A stretch of 11,900 bases of DNA from an uncultured Fibrobacter sp. (lineage in GTDB: Bacteria > Fibrobacterota > Fibrobacteria > Fibrobacterales > Fibrobacteraceae). Position 1 is the first letter of the stretch. Every line of letters starts with the position of its first letter. The stretch is taken from positions 1 to 11,900 of the forward strand of contig CALATK010000206.1 in NCBI GenBank assembly GCA_937891805.1, in the 5' to 3' direction. Below, piece by piece: positions 5,330 through 11,900 of this stretch. The position numbers were made by a program, and so were the translations under genes. The notes under the pieces are model-generated. The model did not search any database. It was not told the DNA's origin and was given only the letters and a program-made list of their open reading frames with translations.

Positions 5330-7060
5330 TTATCTGTTACGGGCCATTTCCATGGCCGCGGCTCTATAGTCTTCTTCGGAGATTCGATCGGGTCCCCAGA
5401 CCACAACCTTGTTCCTGCCGGATTCCTTGCCCTCGTACAGGGCCTTGTCCGCCATCTGGATACTGCGGTCGGCGCCTAGGCGGCCGTCGTACTTGGAAAC
5501 GCCCAGGGTGATGGTGACGTTGATGAGAAAATCGGCGTGCTTGATGGACTGTTCTTCCACCTGCTTGCGGAACCGCTCAGCCACAACGGCTGCTCCGTCC
5601 AAGTCGGTCTCGGGGAGTAGCACCAAAAATTCTTCGCCGCCGTAGCGGCCCACGATGTCGTAGTTCCGCAACATCCCGCGGATGGTCTGTGCAACGGATT
5701 TCAGCACTTCGTCACCACAGGCGTGTCCGTAGGTGTCGTTGATTCTCTTGAAATGGTCGATGTCAATGAACACAAAGCAGAAAGGCTTGTGGGACCTGGA
5801 AATGCGGCTGACTTCGTTTTCGATGCACTCGTGAATGTTCCGGCGGTTGGGTAGCCCGGTCAGTTCGTCGGTCCTGGACATGATGCGGAGCTTCTTGTTG
5901 GCCTCTTCCAGTTCCTGGGTTCTTTCGGCAACTTCTTGTTCCAGGAGTTCTCTGTGGGACTGCAATTCTTTGAACTGCCGTCTGATAGTCTCGTGCATCA
6001 GGTTGAACGCCTTGGAAAGCTGGCCCACTTCGTCGTTACGCCGGCCGAACCTGATTTCGGGGGCGTCTATGTTGTCGTCGGTAATCTTTTTCATGTGGAC
6101 GATCAGCTTGTTCAAGGGTTTGCCCAAGATGAGGAACATCCAAAAAGAAATAAGGCAGGTGACAACGATGGTTCCTACAAGGAAAAGCATACTGGACTGC
6201 TTGATGGCCGACGCCATGTCTTCGATCTCATTGCGGGGTTGCAGGGAAAGCAGGCCGAACTGGAAAGCGTGGCTGTATTCGTAATTGACAAGGTATTCGT
6301 TGCCGTTCTTGAGTTTGATGAATGTGGGTCCCGGAGTTTCAAATCTCTGGGGCTGGAAATTTTCGAAGCCGAGTTCCGTAATGTTCATCCGCTTGCGGCC
6401 GGTTTCCTTGAAACTGGGCAGGTACAGAATCTCGCCTTTTTCGGAGATGGCTATAACAAACCCGTTCTTGCCCACCTTGCAGTCGGCAAAGTATTTTTCA
6501 AGACGCTCGAAAGAGAAATTTGCAAGCAGGATACCCTTCTCTTTCCCGTCCCCGATAACTTCAGACGCAAAAATGCGGGTGGGCATGGAGTGGTCGTCTT
6601 CGATGCTCCAGGGGCTAAAGTAGGAATTGTGCTTGGGGATTCTGGAAATGTCGAAATGGAGCTGGACTTTTTCGTCGGCGAAATCGTTTTGCCTTTCGCA
6701 AATCAGGTTGTTTTCGTCGTCGTAGAGGTTGATGGTCTCGTCATCATTGAACAGGGAGGCGATGTTGTCGCTGTTGATGTAGGCTCCCGCGATGGAGGAG
6801 TCCAAACTCTGGATCTCTGTGGTGTGGGTGAGGAAGATGATACGGTTGGCGAAAAGACGGATGTCGGTGTTTGCCGCAATGACCATTTGCCGCAGCTGGG
6901 TGCGGTTGTTGTCGCTGCTCCAGCCGATCAGGGACTTTACCTGCCCCCGGACAAAGAAGAAAATACTGATAGAGGCAATCAATACCGTAGCAAGAATCAG
7001 GAGCAGCAAACTCTTGAAAATGGTGCTTTGGGAAAACTTGACGGCTCTAGCTTCTTTCAT
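5330..7060 (-). CDS. Membrane-bound diguanylate cyclase (Cache-like sensor, HAMP, GGDEF)
   Basis: This 576-residue protein makes cyclic di-GMP from two GTP. Order of parts: membrane segment 15-37; periplasmic sensor about 40-285, Cache-like by architecture only; membrane segment 290-312; HAMP about 313-365; coiled coil 360-393 (HRELLEQEVAERTQELEEAN type, common before GGDEF); and GGDEF domain about 394-556. The domain keeps DELTGLPNRR (398-407), FIDIDHFKRIND (431-442) and the active-site GGEEF (474-478). The product-inhibition site RNYD (465-468) sits five residues before it, so feedback by c-di-GMP is expected. No EAL or HD-GYP domain is attached. The ATG at 7060 has no clear Shine-Dalgarno, but no better start precedes the first membrane segment. 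The stop is one base from that of the convergent metzincin gene. The sensed ligand is unknown. Confidence 0.93.
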   Translation of the reverse strand: MKEARAVKFSQSTIFKSLLLLILATVLIASISIFFFVRGQVKSLIGWSSDNNRTQLRQMVIAANTDIRLFANRIIFLTHTTEIQSLDSSIAGAYINSDNIASLFNDDETINLYDDENNLICERQNDFADEKVQLHFDISRIPKHNSYFSPWSIEDDHSMPTRIFASEVIGDGKEKGILLANFSFERLEKYFADCKVGKNGFVIAISEKGEILYLPSFKETGRKRMNITELGFENFQPQRFETPGPTFIKLKNGNEYLVNYEYSHAFQFGLLSLQPRNEIEDMASAIKQSSMLFLVGTIVVTCLISFWMFLILGKPLNKLIVHMKKITDDNIDAPEIRFGRRNDEVGQLSKAFNLMHETIRRQFKELQSHRELLEQEVAERTQELEEANKKLRIMSRTDELTGLPNRRNIHECIENEVSRISRSHKPFCFVFIDIDHFKRINDTYGHACGDEVLKSVAQTIRGMLRNYDIVGRYGGEEFLVLLPETDLDGAAVVAERFRKQVEEQSIKHADFLINVTITLGVSKYDGRLGADRSIQMADKALYEGKESGRNKVVVWGPDRISEEDYRAAAMEMARNR

Positions 7061-7086
7061 GGTTGAACTACGAATTTAACAAAATG

Positions 7087-7119
7087 AAGGGCCTGATGCT
7101 TGAGAAAAGCCCCTTTTTT
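7087..7119 (+). terminator. Terminator-like hairpin in the divergent intergenic region
   Basis: On the plus strand AAGGGC (7087-7092) and GCCCCTT (7109-7115) can pair with one bulged C, followed by six T (7114-7119). No plus-strand gene ends just before it, so it would stop antisense transcription rather than end an operon. On the minus strand the same hairpin lies in the leader of the diguanylate cyclase. The 16-base loop makes this a weak call. Confidence 0.25.
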
Positions 7120-7134
7120 ACGCCCCAAGACGTC

Positions 7135-7153
7135 TAACGCATAAAATGCGTTA
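7135..7153. promoter_or_regulatory. Perfect inverted repeat, possible operator
   Basis: TAACGCAT (7135-7142) and ATGCGTTA (7146-7153) are a perfect 8-base inverted repeat around AAA. It lies between the divergent diguanylate cyclase (start 7060) and DUF3332 (start 7281) genes. No T tract follows on either strand, so an operator for a dimeric regulator is more likely than a terminator. The regulator is unknown. Confidence 0.45.
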
Positions 7154-7238
7154 AATAAAAGTGTGAGCCCTATCAAGTCCTTAAGTTCTTTTTTGGGGGT
7201 ATAGCCAAAATCTTTGCTTTTTAGTTATATTTTTTTTG

Positions 7239-7250
7239 TCGTAATTACGA
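7239..7250. promoter_or_regulatory. 12-base perfect palindrome before the DUF3332 gene
   Basis: TCGTAATTACGA is a perfect palindrome centred about 36 bases before the ATG at 7281, where the promoter or start of transcription should be. TACGAT (7246-7251) could serve as a poor -10 box, and AT-rich DNA lies upstream. The position fits an operator, but a 12-mer palindrome alone is modest evidence. Confidence 0.35.
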
Positions 7251-7280
7251 TAAACTCAATCCTTAAGGAGTAATAAAAAA

Positions 7281-7718
7281 ATGAAAAAAGGTATCGCTAC
7301 CCTTCTCGCTGCCGGCATGATCGTTCTTTCTGGCTGCTACGGCTCTAACGCTTGCTTCAACAAGCTCCATGACTGGAACGGCACTCTTGGCAACAAGTGG
7401 CTGAACTCCATTGTCCACTTCTTCATGATGTGGATTCCGGTGTACGGCATCTGCTTGTTCCTGGTGGACGGCCTGGTCCTCAACACTGTTGAATTCTGGA
7501 CTGGTTCCAATCCTCTCGCTTCCGGCGATTCCTACCATGAAACCGACGCCCAGGGCAACTCCATCGCTGCCGTGAAGAACGCCGATGGCTCCATGTCCGT
7601 CGAAGTGACCGCCGCCAACGGCGAAAAGGCCAACCTCACCCTCCAGCGCGACGAAAACGTTGTCCGCGCTCTGGACGCTGAAGGCAACCTGGTTGCTCAG
7701 TACGAAATCGAAAAGTAA
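7281..7718 (+). CDS. DUF3332 family lipoprotein
   Basis: The 145-residue product starts with a clear lipoprotein signal: MKKGIATLLAAGMIVLSGC with lipobox LSGC and Cys19 as lipid anchor. The following part (CYGSNACFNKLHDWNG, then two hydrophobic helices around 42-70 with IPVYGICLFLVD and NTVEFWTGSNP) matches my memory of DUF3332 proteins, whose function is not known. Residues 85-145 form a more variable polar tail, likely beta-rich, ending NLVAQYEIEK. A good ribosome site AAGGAG (7265-7270) lies ten bases before the ATG. Codon use is strongly biased to C-ending codons and a strong terminator follows, both consistent with high expression as a single-gene unit. Divergent from the diguanylate cyclase and convergent with sua5. 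Confidence 0.88.
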   Translation: MKKGIATLLAAGMIVLSGCYGSNACFNKLHDWNGTLGNKWLNSIVHFFMMWIPVYGICLFLVDGLVLNTVEFWTGSNPLASGDSYHETDAQGNSIAAVKNADGSMSVEVTAANGEKANLTLQRDENVVRALDAEGNLVAQYEIEK

Positions 7719-7740
7719 TTTCTTTAGCAGAAGTTGCTGA

Positions 7741-7775
7741 AAAGGCTCCGGTGAACGCCGGGGCCTTTTTGTTTT
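7741..7775. terminator. Strong two-way rho-independent terminator
   Basis: AAGGCTCCGG (7742-7751) pairs with CCGGGGCCTT (7758-7767) over ten positions with one T-G pair and a six-base loop. TTTTT-G-TTTT follows on the plus strand. On the minus strand the same hairpin is followed by TTTTC, so it can serve both the DUF3332 gene and the convergent sua5 gene. A second small palindrome, TTGCCT-A-AGGCAA (7774-7786), overlaps the sua5 stop codon. Confidence 0.88.
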
Positions 7776-7777
7776 GC

Positions 7778-8743
7778 CTAAGGCAAAGTCTTGATACTCG
7801 CGCGCCGCAGCCTGTCATTCAGCGCCATCCCCAGTCCGGTGTCCGGAATGGGGTCCACCAGAATCAGGTCGTATTCCGGCCTGTCCAGTTCGTGCATCAG
7901 GGCGTATAGCTTGGCGGTGGCTTCCACCAGGTCGCCAGTTTTAGACAAATTAACGGTTGCTGGAATCGGACCTTCTGTCGTCCCGAATGCAATTCTCACG
8001 GTTCGGGTCGGCAACTTGTGGTCTTTTTTTATTGGCCCATAATATAGCGGAACCTGTGGCCTGTAGTGGGTATCCAACTGTCCGGGCGCCGCCATGGGTT
8101 TGCCGGGTTTGGAGCTGGAAACGCCTAACGCCACCTTCCCGAGAACCCGCTCCACCATTTCGGCGGTGACGGCGCCCGGTCGAAGGATGGTGGGCGTCTC
8201 GTTCAACAGAGAAATGATGGCGCTTTCTACGCCCACCTGGCACGGCCCGCCGTCTACGATACCTGCGATGCGTCCGCTCAGCTGTTCGGCCACATGCATA
8301 GCCGTCGTCGGGCTTACATGCTTGAAAAGGTTTGCGCTGGGGGCGGCCAAGGGAAGGTTTGACTTCCGGATAATTTCTTGCGCTACCGGGTGCGACGGGA
8401 ACCGCACCGCTACCGACGGAAGCCCGCTTGTGGCAAGGTCCGGGATGCAGTCCTTCTTAGGAAGCACCAGCGTCATGGGCCCGGGCCAGTAGGCCTCGGC
8501 CAGCCGGTAGGCGGCATCGGGAATGTCCCTGGCCACTTCGGCCAGCTGCTTGATGTCGCAGATATGGACAATCAGGGGGTCGAAGGTGGGGCGCTCCTTG
8601 GCGGCAAAAATCTTTGCCAGGGCGTCGGGATTGAACGCGTTCCCTGCAAGGCCATAAACCGTTTCTGTAGGTATAGCCACCACCTGGCCGTCCTGCAATA
8701 GCCGGACCGCCTCGTCAACACTTGTCCAGGGAGGGAATAGCAT
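7778..8743 (-). CDS. sua5: L-threonylcarbamoyladenylate synthase (Sua5/YwlC/TsaC family)
   Basis: The enzyme joins threonine, bicarbonate and ATP into threonylcarbamoyl-AMP, which TsaD with its partners uses to make t6A at position 37 of ANN-decoding tRNAs. The 321-residue product has the full two-domain Sua5 form. A YrdC domain (about 10-195) carries PTETVYGL (25-32), KERP (49-52) with the conserved Lys and Arg, WPGPMTLVL (86-94) and the nucleotide-binding SAN (136-138). The family's linker PGQLDTHYRP (220-229) leads to the C-terminal Sua5 domain (about 230-321). Short TsaC proteins lack this second part. The start at 8743 has no visible Shine-Dalgarno and directly follows a heptanucleotide repeat; it fits the family's N-terminus. 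The gene lies 108 bases downstream of the DUF349 gene in the same direction, so co-transcription is possible. Confidence 0.94.
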   Translation of the reverse strand: MLFPPWTSVDEAVRLLQDGQVVAIPTETVYGLAGNAFNPDALAKIFAAKERPTFDPLIVHICDIKQLAEVARDIPDAAYRLAEAYWPGPMTLVLPKKDCIPDLATSGLPSVAVRFPSHPVAQEIIRKSNLPLAAPSANLFKHVSPTTAMHVAEQLSGRIAGIVDGGPCQVGVESAIISLLNETPTILRPGAVTAEMVERVLGKVALGVSSSKPGKPMAAPGQLDTHYRPQVPLYYGPIKKDHKLPTRTVRIAFGTTEGPIPATVNLSKTGDLVEATAKLYALMHELDRPEYDLILVDPIPDTGLGMALNDRLRRASIKTLP

Positions 8744-8749
8744 TTTCTG

Positions 8750-8838
8750 TTGTCAGTCGTCAGGTTTCAGTTGTGAGCATTGCGAATTTCAAGACATTCC
8801 AATCCAAAGTCTCAAAACTCACAACTCACAACTCAAAA
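8750..8838. repeat. Pair of inverted heptanucleotide repeat arrays
   Basis: Two four-unit arrays with a period of seven fill most of the DUF349-sua5 gap. At 8811-8838 the units are CTCAAAA, CTCACAA, CTCACAA and CTCAAAA. At 8750-8777 the units are TTGTCAG, TCGTCAG, GTTTCAG and TTGTGAG, which read as related words on the other strand (TTGTGAG is the complement of CTCACAA). The arrays therefore face each other across about 33 bases and could form a stem in the RNA upstream of sua5. They resemble the short tandem heptamer repeats known from cyanobacteria; that comparison is by type only. Confidence 0.75.
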
Positions 8839-8851
8839 CCCTCACACCTGT

Positions 8852-11734
8852 TTAGCTCTCCGCGGGTTGCTCCGCTTCGTCCTTGCGGCCGAAGGCGAAC
8901 ACCTGGTCGCAGGCGGAATTGAACCGCTTCCACACCTTGTCGGATTCGCTACGGGGAACAGCCCCAACCTCTTTCCACAGGCGGCGGAGATGCTTCACCT
9001 TGTTCATGGCGCCGCCGACAGTCTGTTCGTTCAGGTCGGTGAGCAGGTCTTCGGCCTGTTCGCACAGCAGAATCTTCTTTTGCAGGTTATTCTGACGGGC
9101 CTGTTCCTGGATATCCAGCTGGTCACGGCGCCGGCTGAAGAAGTCGTCGCAGATTTCGCGGAAGTCCTTCTGCAGGTTCACTTCGTCTAGACCGCAGGAA
9201 CCCAGTTCCCGCCATTCCTTCTGGAGGTCGCGGACGGCGTCGGCCAGCTGGTTGCTGCCGGCGCTTTCGGCAAACTGTTTTACCTTCTCGATCATCGCCT
9301 GCTTTTTCGTCTTGATGTCGGCGAGCTGCTTCTTGATGTCTTCGTTCACCTGGGCGTACTTGTCCATGAACTGGTTCACGAAGTTTGCAAAACGGCTGTT
9401 GATGGTCTCGATGGCTTCTTTGGGAACCATGCCGATTTCTTTCCATTCGGCTTCAAGAGACTTGACGGTATCCACCAGTTCCTGGCTGATGTTCGACAGG
9501 TCCAGGGCCTCAAGCTTTGCGCAGAGGTCTTCTTTCTTTTTCAGGTTTTCCTGCTTGGCTGCGTCCATCTCTTCGAAATGGCCACGCTTCTTCTCGAAGA
9601 ATCCGTCGCAGGCGCTGCGGAAGCGTGCCCAGATTTCTTCGGACTTGCTCTTGGGCACAGGGCCGATGGTCTTCCAGGATTCCTGTAGCTGTTTGAGCTT
9701 GCCGGAGGTGGCGTTCCAGTCGGTAGATTCCGTCAGGGCTTCGGCCTCTTCGCAGAGCTTGAGCTTGCGCTCGTAGTTCTCTTCGCGGGTCTTGTCCTCT
9801 TGTTTCAGGATTTCCTTGTGTTTGGCGTAGAACTCGCCGGTCACCTTCTTGAAGCGCTCCATCAGGGCGGCAAGACTTTCTTTAGGAACCATGCCGATGT
9901 TCTTCCAGGATTCCTGGATTTCCTGCATGGTCTTGAACTTGTCCTTCCAGAAAATTTCGGCGTTGTTCAAAAGCTCTTCGGCCTTCTGGCAGAGGGCTTC
10001 CTTGTCGGCAAGGTTCTTGACCCTTTGTGCCATGCGCTCTTCGATAAAGGGAGCGCAGTTCTCCTTGATTTTTTCGAACAGTCCCTGGAAACGGTCCTTG
10101 AATTCCGCAAACTTGGTGGGCGAAATGGGCCCGATGTTTTTCCACTTGGTGGCGAGATTCTTGAGCTTGTCCAGCACTTCCTGGCTGCCTTCTTCCTTGG
10201 AAAGCAGTTCCAGTTCGTCGAGGATGGAGGCCCTGTCGTTCTCGTTGTGCCAGGACTGCCACTGCCGCATTTCCTGGAAACGTTCCGTGGCGGACTTGTA
10301 TTCCAGCCACAGCTCGTGGTACTTGAATTTCTGGTCGCCTACGATGTCTTTCCATTCCTGGAAGGCGGCCCTGAGCTTGAGGCTCAGTTCCTTGAAGTCT
10401 TCGTTTTCGTTGAAACCCTTGACCCGCTCAATGATGGCCTTGAGCTTTTCGGAATTCTTTTCGAAGCGTTCCTGTGCGGAGGCGTTGAAGGCCGCAATCT
10501 TTTCGCCCAGCTTGCTACGGAGAGAGTTGTATTCTTGCAGTTCGGGGTCGCTGCCTTCCAGCAGGGGAAGCTTTTCCCATTCCCGGACAATGCCGTGCAG
10601 ATGCTTGGAAGTGGTTTCGGAGCATTCCGTGTCGGCGAGGGCCTGCAGTTGGTCCAGAAGTTCCCTGCGGTTGGATTCCTTCTCTTCGGTGGCCTCTCCT
10701 TCTTCGGCAGGAGCTTCCTTCTTTTTCAGGTCCTGAACCTTGAAAAACAGCTGGTTGAACTTGCGGATGGCATCGGGAGTCATCTTGGACTTGTTCTCGT
10801 TCCATTCGGCGATAATCTGGTCTGCCCGTTCCATGTTTTCCTGGAGCTTGTTTTCGTTTACCAGGGCTTCCAGTTCGGCACAAGTTTCCATCAGGTGGTT
10901 GACCAGGGCCTGCTTTTCGGCTTCGGCCTTTTCGGCGGCGATGCGGGCGGCATCGGCCTCGTCGCAGAACTTGACGAAGCTGGCGTAGATTCCGTCCAAA
11001 GTGGCTTGGGCAGGGCCCATCCCCAGGGCCTTGGCTTCTTCCATTAATTCTTCAAATTGGCCCTTTACAGAAATGGGGTCTTTCTGGGCGGCCAGGTGGT
11101 GGGCCTGCTGGATAAGGGCCTCCCGCTTGCTCATCAGGAGCATCTGGGCGCGCTTTCCGCCGTCGGCGGCGTCTTGCATGGCCTTGATCTTGTCGGCGGC
11201 CACCTTGCGCACGGAGGTGTGCTTGGAAGACTTGGCCACTTCTTGAAGCAGGCTTTCCGAAGAAAGCTTGTTCACCGCTTCCATGGCCACCTTCTCGACG
11301 GCATCCTTGGTGGCGGCGATGGCGAGCAGGTTCGCCTTGCTCACCAGCTTCACCAGCTCCAGGCGGAGCTCGGAGGAGGGCAAATTCTTGATCAGGTCTT
11401 CGGCGTAGCGGGTATCTTTCAGTTCGTTGATAAAGCGCAGGGCCTCGGGGGAGGCCGCGCGGGAATCCTTGAGCTTGCGGACAATTTCATCGAAATAGCG
11501 GGACTCGGCCAGGCGACGGACGTGGGCGTCCTTGTCGTTTTTCGAAATCTGTGCGAGGGCGGAAATCACCGTCAGTTTCTTGACGGCTGCCGTGCGGTCT
11601 TTGGGCTCTTCGTCGTACAGGGCGATTCGTTCAAAGGTGTCCTGATTGGAAGGTCCCATTTCCTCGACGGCCTCGATACGCTTGTCGGGGTTGGAATTCT
11701 GCCATTTCGGTTTAAATGCATCCAGTAAGCTCAT
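8852..11734 (-). CDS. Long DUF349 repeat protein with HEAT-like N-terminus
   Basis: This 960-residue, highly charged helical protein has no signal peptide or membrane segment and is probably cytoplasmic. Residues about 15-185 form short helical repeats of HEAT type (for example RTAAVKKLTVISALAQI and HTSVRKVAADKI). The rest consists of DUF349 units with the signature WKxIGxVPK...W.RF...CD.FF. Clear or partial units have their signature Trp at 461, 531, 610, 687, 764, 841 and 920, about 77 residues apart, with more degenerate ones near 311 and 386. The unit at 841 (WRELGSCGLDEVN) lacks the usual proline-lysine. DUF349 has no established biochemical role that I can cite. The start is well supported: GGAG (11740-11743) five bases before the ATG. 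The leader contains a GGGC/GCCC hairpin (11755-11770). It may share a transcript with sua5. Confidence 0.9.
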   Translation of the reverse strand: MSLLDAFKPKWQNSNPDKRIEAVEEMGPSNQDTFERIALYDEEPKDRTAAVKKLTVISALAQISKNDKDAHVRRLAESRYFDEIVRKLKDSRAASPEALRFINELKDTRYAEDLIKNLPSSELRLELVKLVSKANLLAIAATKDAVEKVAMEAVNKLSSESLLQEVAKSSKHTSVRKVAADKIKAMQDAADGGKRAQMLLMSKREALIQQAHHLAAQKDPISVKGQFEELMEEAKALGMGPAQATLDGIYASFVKFCDEADAARIAAEKAEAEKQALVNHLMETCAELEALVNENKLQENMERADQIIAEWNENKSKMTPDAIRKFNQLFFKVQDLKKKEAPAEEGEATEEKESNRRELLDQLQALADTECSETTSKHLHGIVREWEKLPLLEGSDPELQEYNSLRSKLGEKIAAFNASAQERFEKNSEKLKAIIERVKGFNENEDFKELSLKLRAAFQEWKDIVGDQKFKYHELWLEYKSATERFQEMRQWQSWHNENDRASILDELELLSKEEGSQEVLDKLKNLATKWKNIGPISPTKFAEFKDRFQGLFEKIKENCAPFIEERMAQRVKNLADKEALCQKAEELLNNAEIFWKDKFKTMQEIQESWKNIGMVPKESLAALMERFKKVTGEFYAKHKEILKQEDKTREENYERKLKLCEEAEALTESTDWNATSGKLKQLQESWKTIGPVPKSKSEEIWARFRSACDGFFEKKRGHFEEMDAAKQENLKKKEDLCAKLEALDLSNISQELVDTVKSLEAEWKEIGMVPKEAIETINSRFANFVNQFMDKYAQVNEDIKKQLADIKTKKQAMIEKVKQFAESAGSNQLADAVRDLQKEWRELGSCGLDEVNLQKDFREICDDFFSRRRDQLDIQEQARQNNLQKKILLCEQAEDLLTDLNEQTVGGAMNKVKHLRRLWKEVGAVPRSESDKVWKRFNSACDQVFAFGRKDEAEQPAES

Positions 11735-11739
11735 AATAT

Positions 11740-11824
11740 CTCCAAAAGGTAAAGGGGCTTTTCAGGGCCCGTTCCTGTAATTTACATAAAAACTTTTAAT
11801 AATGTATATGTTTTTTTAAGAAAA
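11740..11824 (-). promoter_or_regulatory. AT-rich leader and likely promoter zone of the DUF349 gene
   Basis: A ribosome site GGAG (11740-11743) and a small GGGC/GCCC hairpin (11755-11758/11767-11770) precede a very AT-rich stretch (11776-11824), where a promoter is expected. TATGTA (11783-11788) is a possible -10 box, but I see no matching -35 at proper spacing, so the exact promoter is not resolved. Confidence 0.3.
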
Positions 11825-11832
11825 TGGGGATT

Positions 11833-11867
11833 TAGGGGCTAGGATCTAGGGGTTAGGGGTTTGAGGT
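11833..11867. repeat. G-rich heptanucleotide repeat array
   Basis: Five units with a period of seven: TAGGGGC (11833), TAGGATC (11840), TAGGGGT (11847), TAGGGGT (11854) and TTGAGGT (11861). The array lies about 100 bases upstream of the DUF349 start. It contains four GGGG runs on the plus strand at 11826-11829, 11835-11838, 11849-11852 and 11856-11859. A further direct repeat, TTTGAGGTC, occurs at 11860-11868 and 11876-11884. Confidence 0.7.
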
Positions 11868-11900
11868 CGCTTCGCTTTGAGGTCTACCCAAAGGGCATAA

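Noticed and set aside
8811..8838. CRISPR array
   Set aside because: The heptamer units are contiguous with no spacers and are far shorter than CRISPR repeats. No cas gene is present.
9800..11047. Long plus-strand ORF (415 codons) opposite the DUF349 gene
   Set aside because: It is the antisense shadow of a lysine/glutamate-rich coding frame, giving a leucine/phenylalanine-rich translation with no domain. The minus strand carries clear DUF349 motifs. The same applies to other antisense ORFs at 3095-3763, 5936-7066 and 11057-11728.

Overview
The window looks like chromosomal DNA from a Gram-negative, free-living type of bacterium. My best guess is a Fibrobacter-like (Fibrobacterota) genome. 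This is inference from the combination of a DUF3332 lipoprotein, a very long DUF349 protein, AT-rich intergenic DNA between GC-richer genes, and several genes lacking a clear Shine-Dalgarno sequence. No rRNA, tRNA, transposase, integrase or CRISPR array is visible.

Layout. Positions 1-507 hold no convincing gene, only small hairpins, short repeats and very short ORFs. An AT-rich accessory-looking block follows: a small multi-pass membrane protein (508-897, minus) bracketed by two imperfect direct repeats (359-425 and 906-970), then an orphan BrnA-type antitoxin (1180-1419, minus) with its own promoter. Next comes comEC (1454-3955, minus), the DNA-uptake channel. It is divergent from a lipoprotein metzincin protease (3997-5328, plus), which converges with a membrane-bound diguanylate cyclase (5330-7060, minus); their stop codons are one base apart. 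A 220-base divergent region with two clean palindromes separates the cyclase from a DUF3332 lipoprotein gene (7281-7718, plus). A strong two-way terminator separates that gene from the threonylcarbamoyl-AMP synthase gene sua5 (7778-8743, minus). Upstream of sua5 lies a 960-residue DUF349 repeat protein (8852-11734, minus).

The genes do not form one pathway. They are mostly single transcription units: DNA uptake (ComEC), c-di-GMP signalling (GGDEF protein), tRNA t6A modification (Sua5), two predicted outer-membrane lipoproteins, and a conserved DUF349 protein of unclear role. DUF349 and sua5 are in the same direction and could be co-transcribed across a 108-base gap filled with heptanucleotide repeats.

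I found no clear new multi-gene system. The less ordinary signals are the direct repeats around the membrane gene, the toxin-less BrnA gene with an apparently leaderless promoter, an in-frame 24-base tandem repeat in the N-terminal part of comEC, the heptanucleotide repeat arrays on both sides of the DUF349 gene, and a long hairpin built into the last codons of the metzincin gene.
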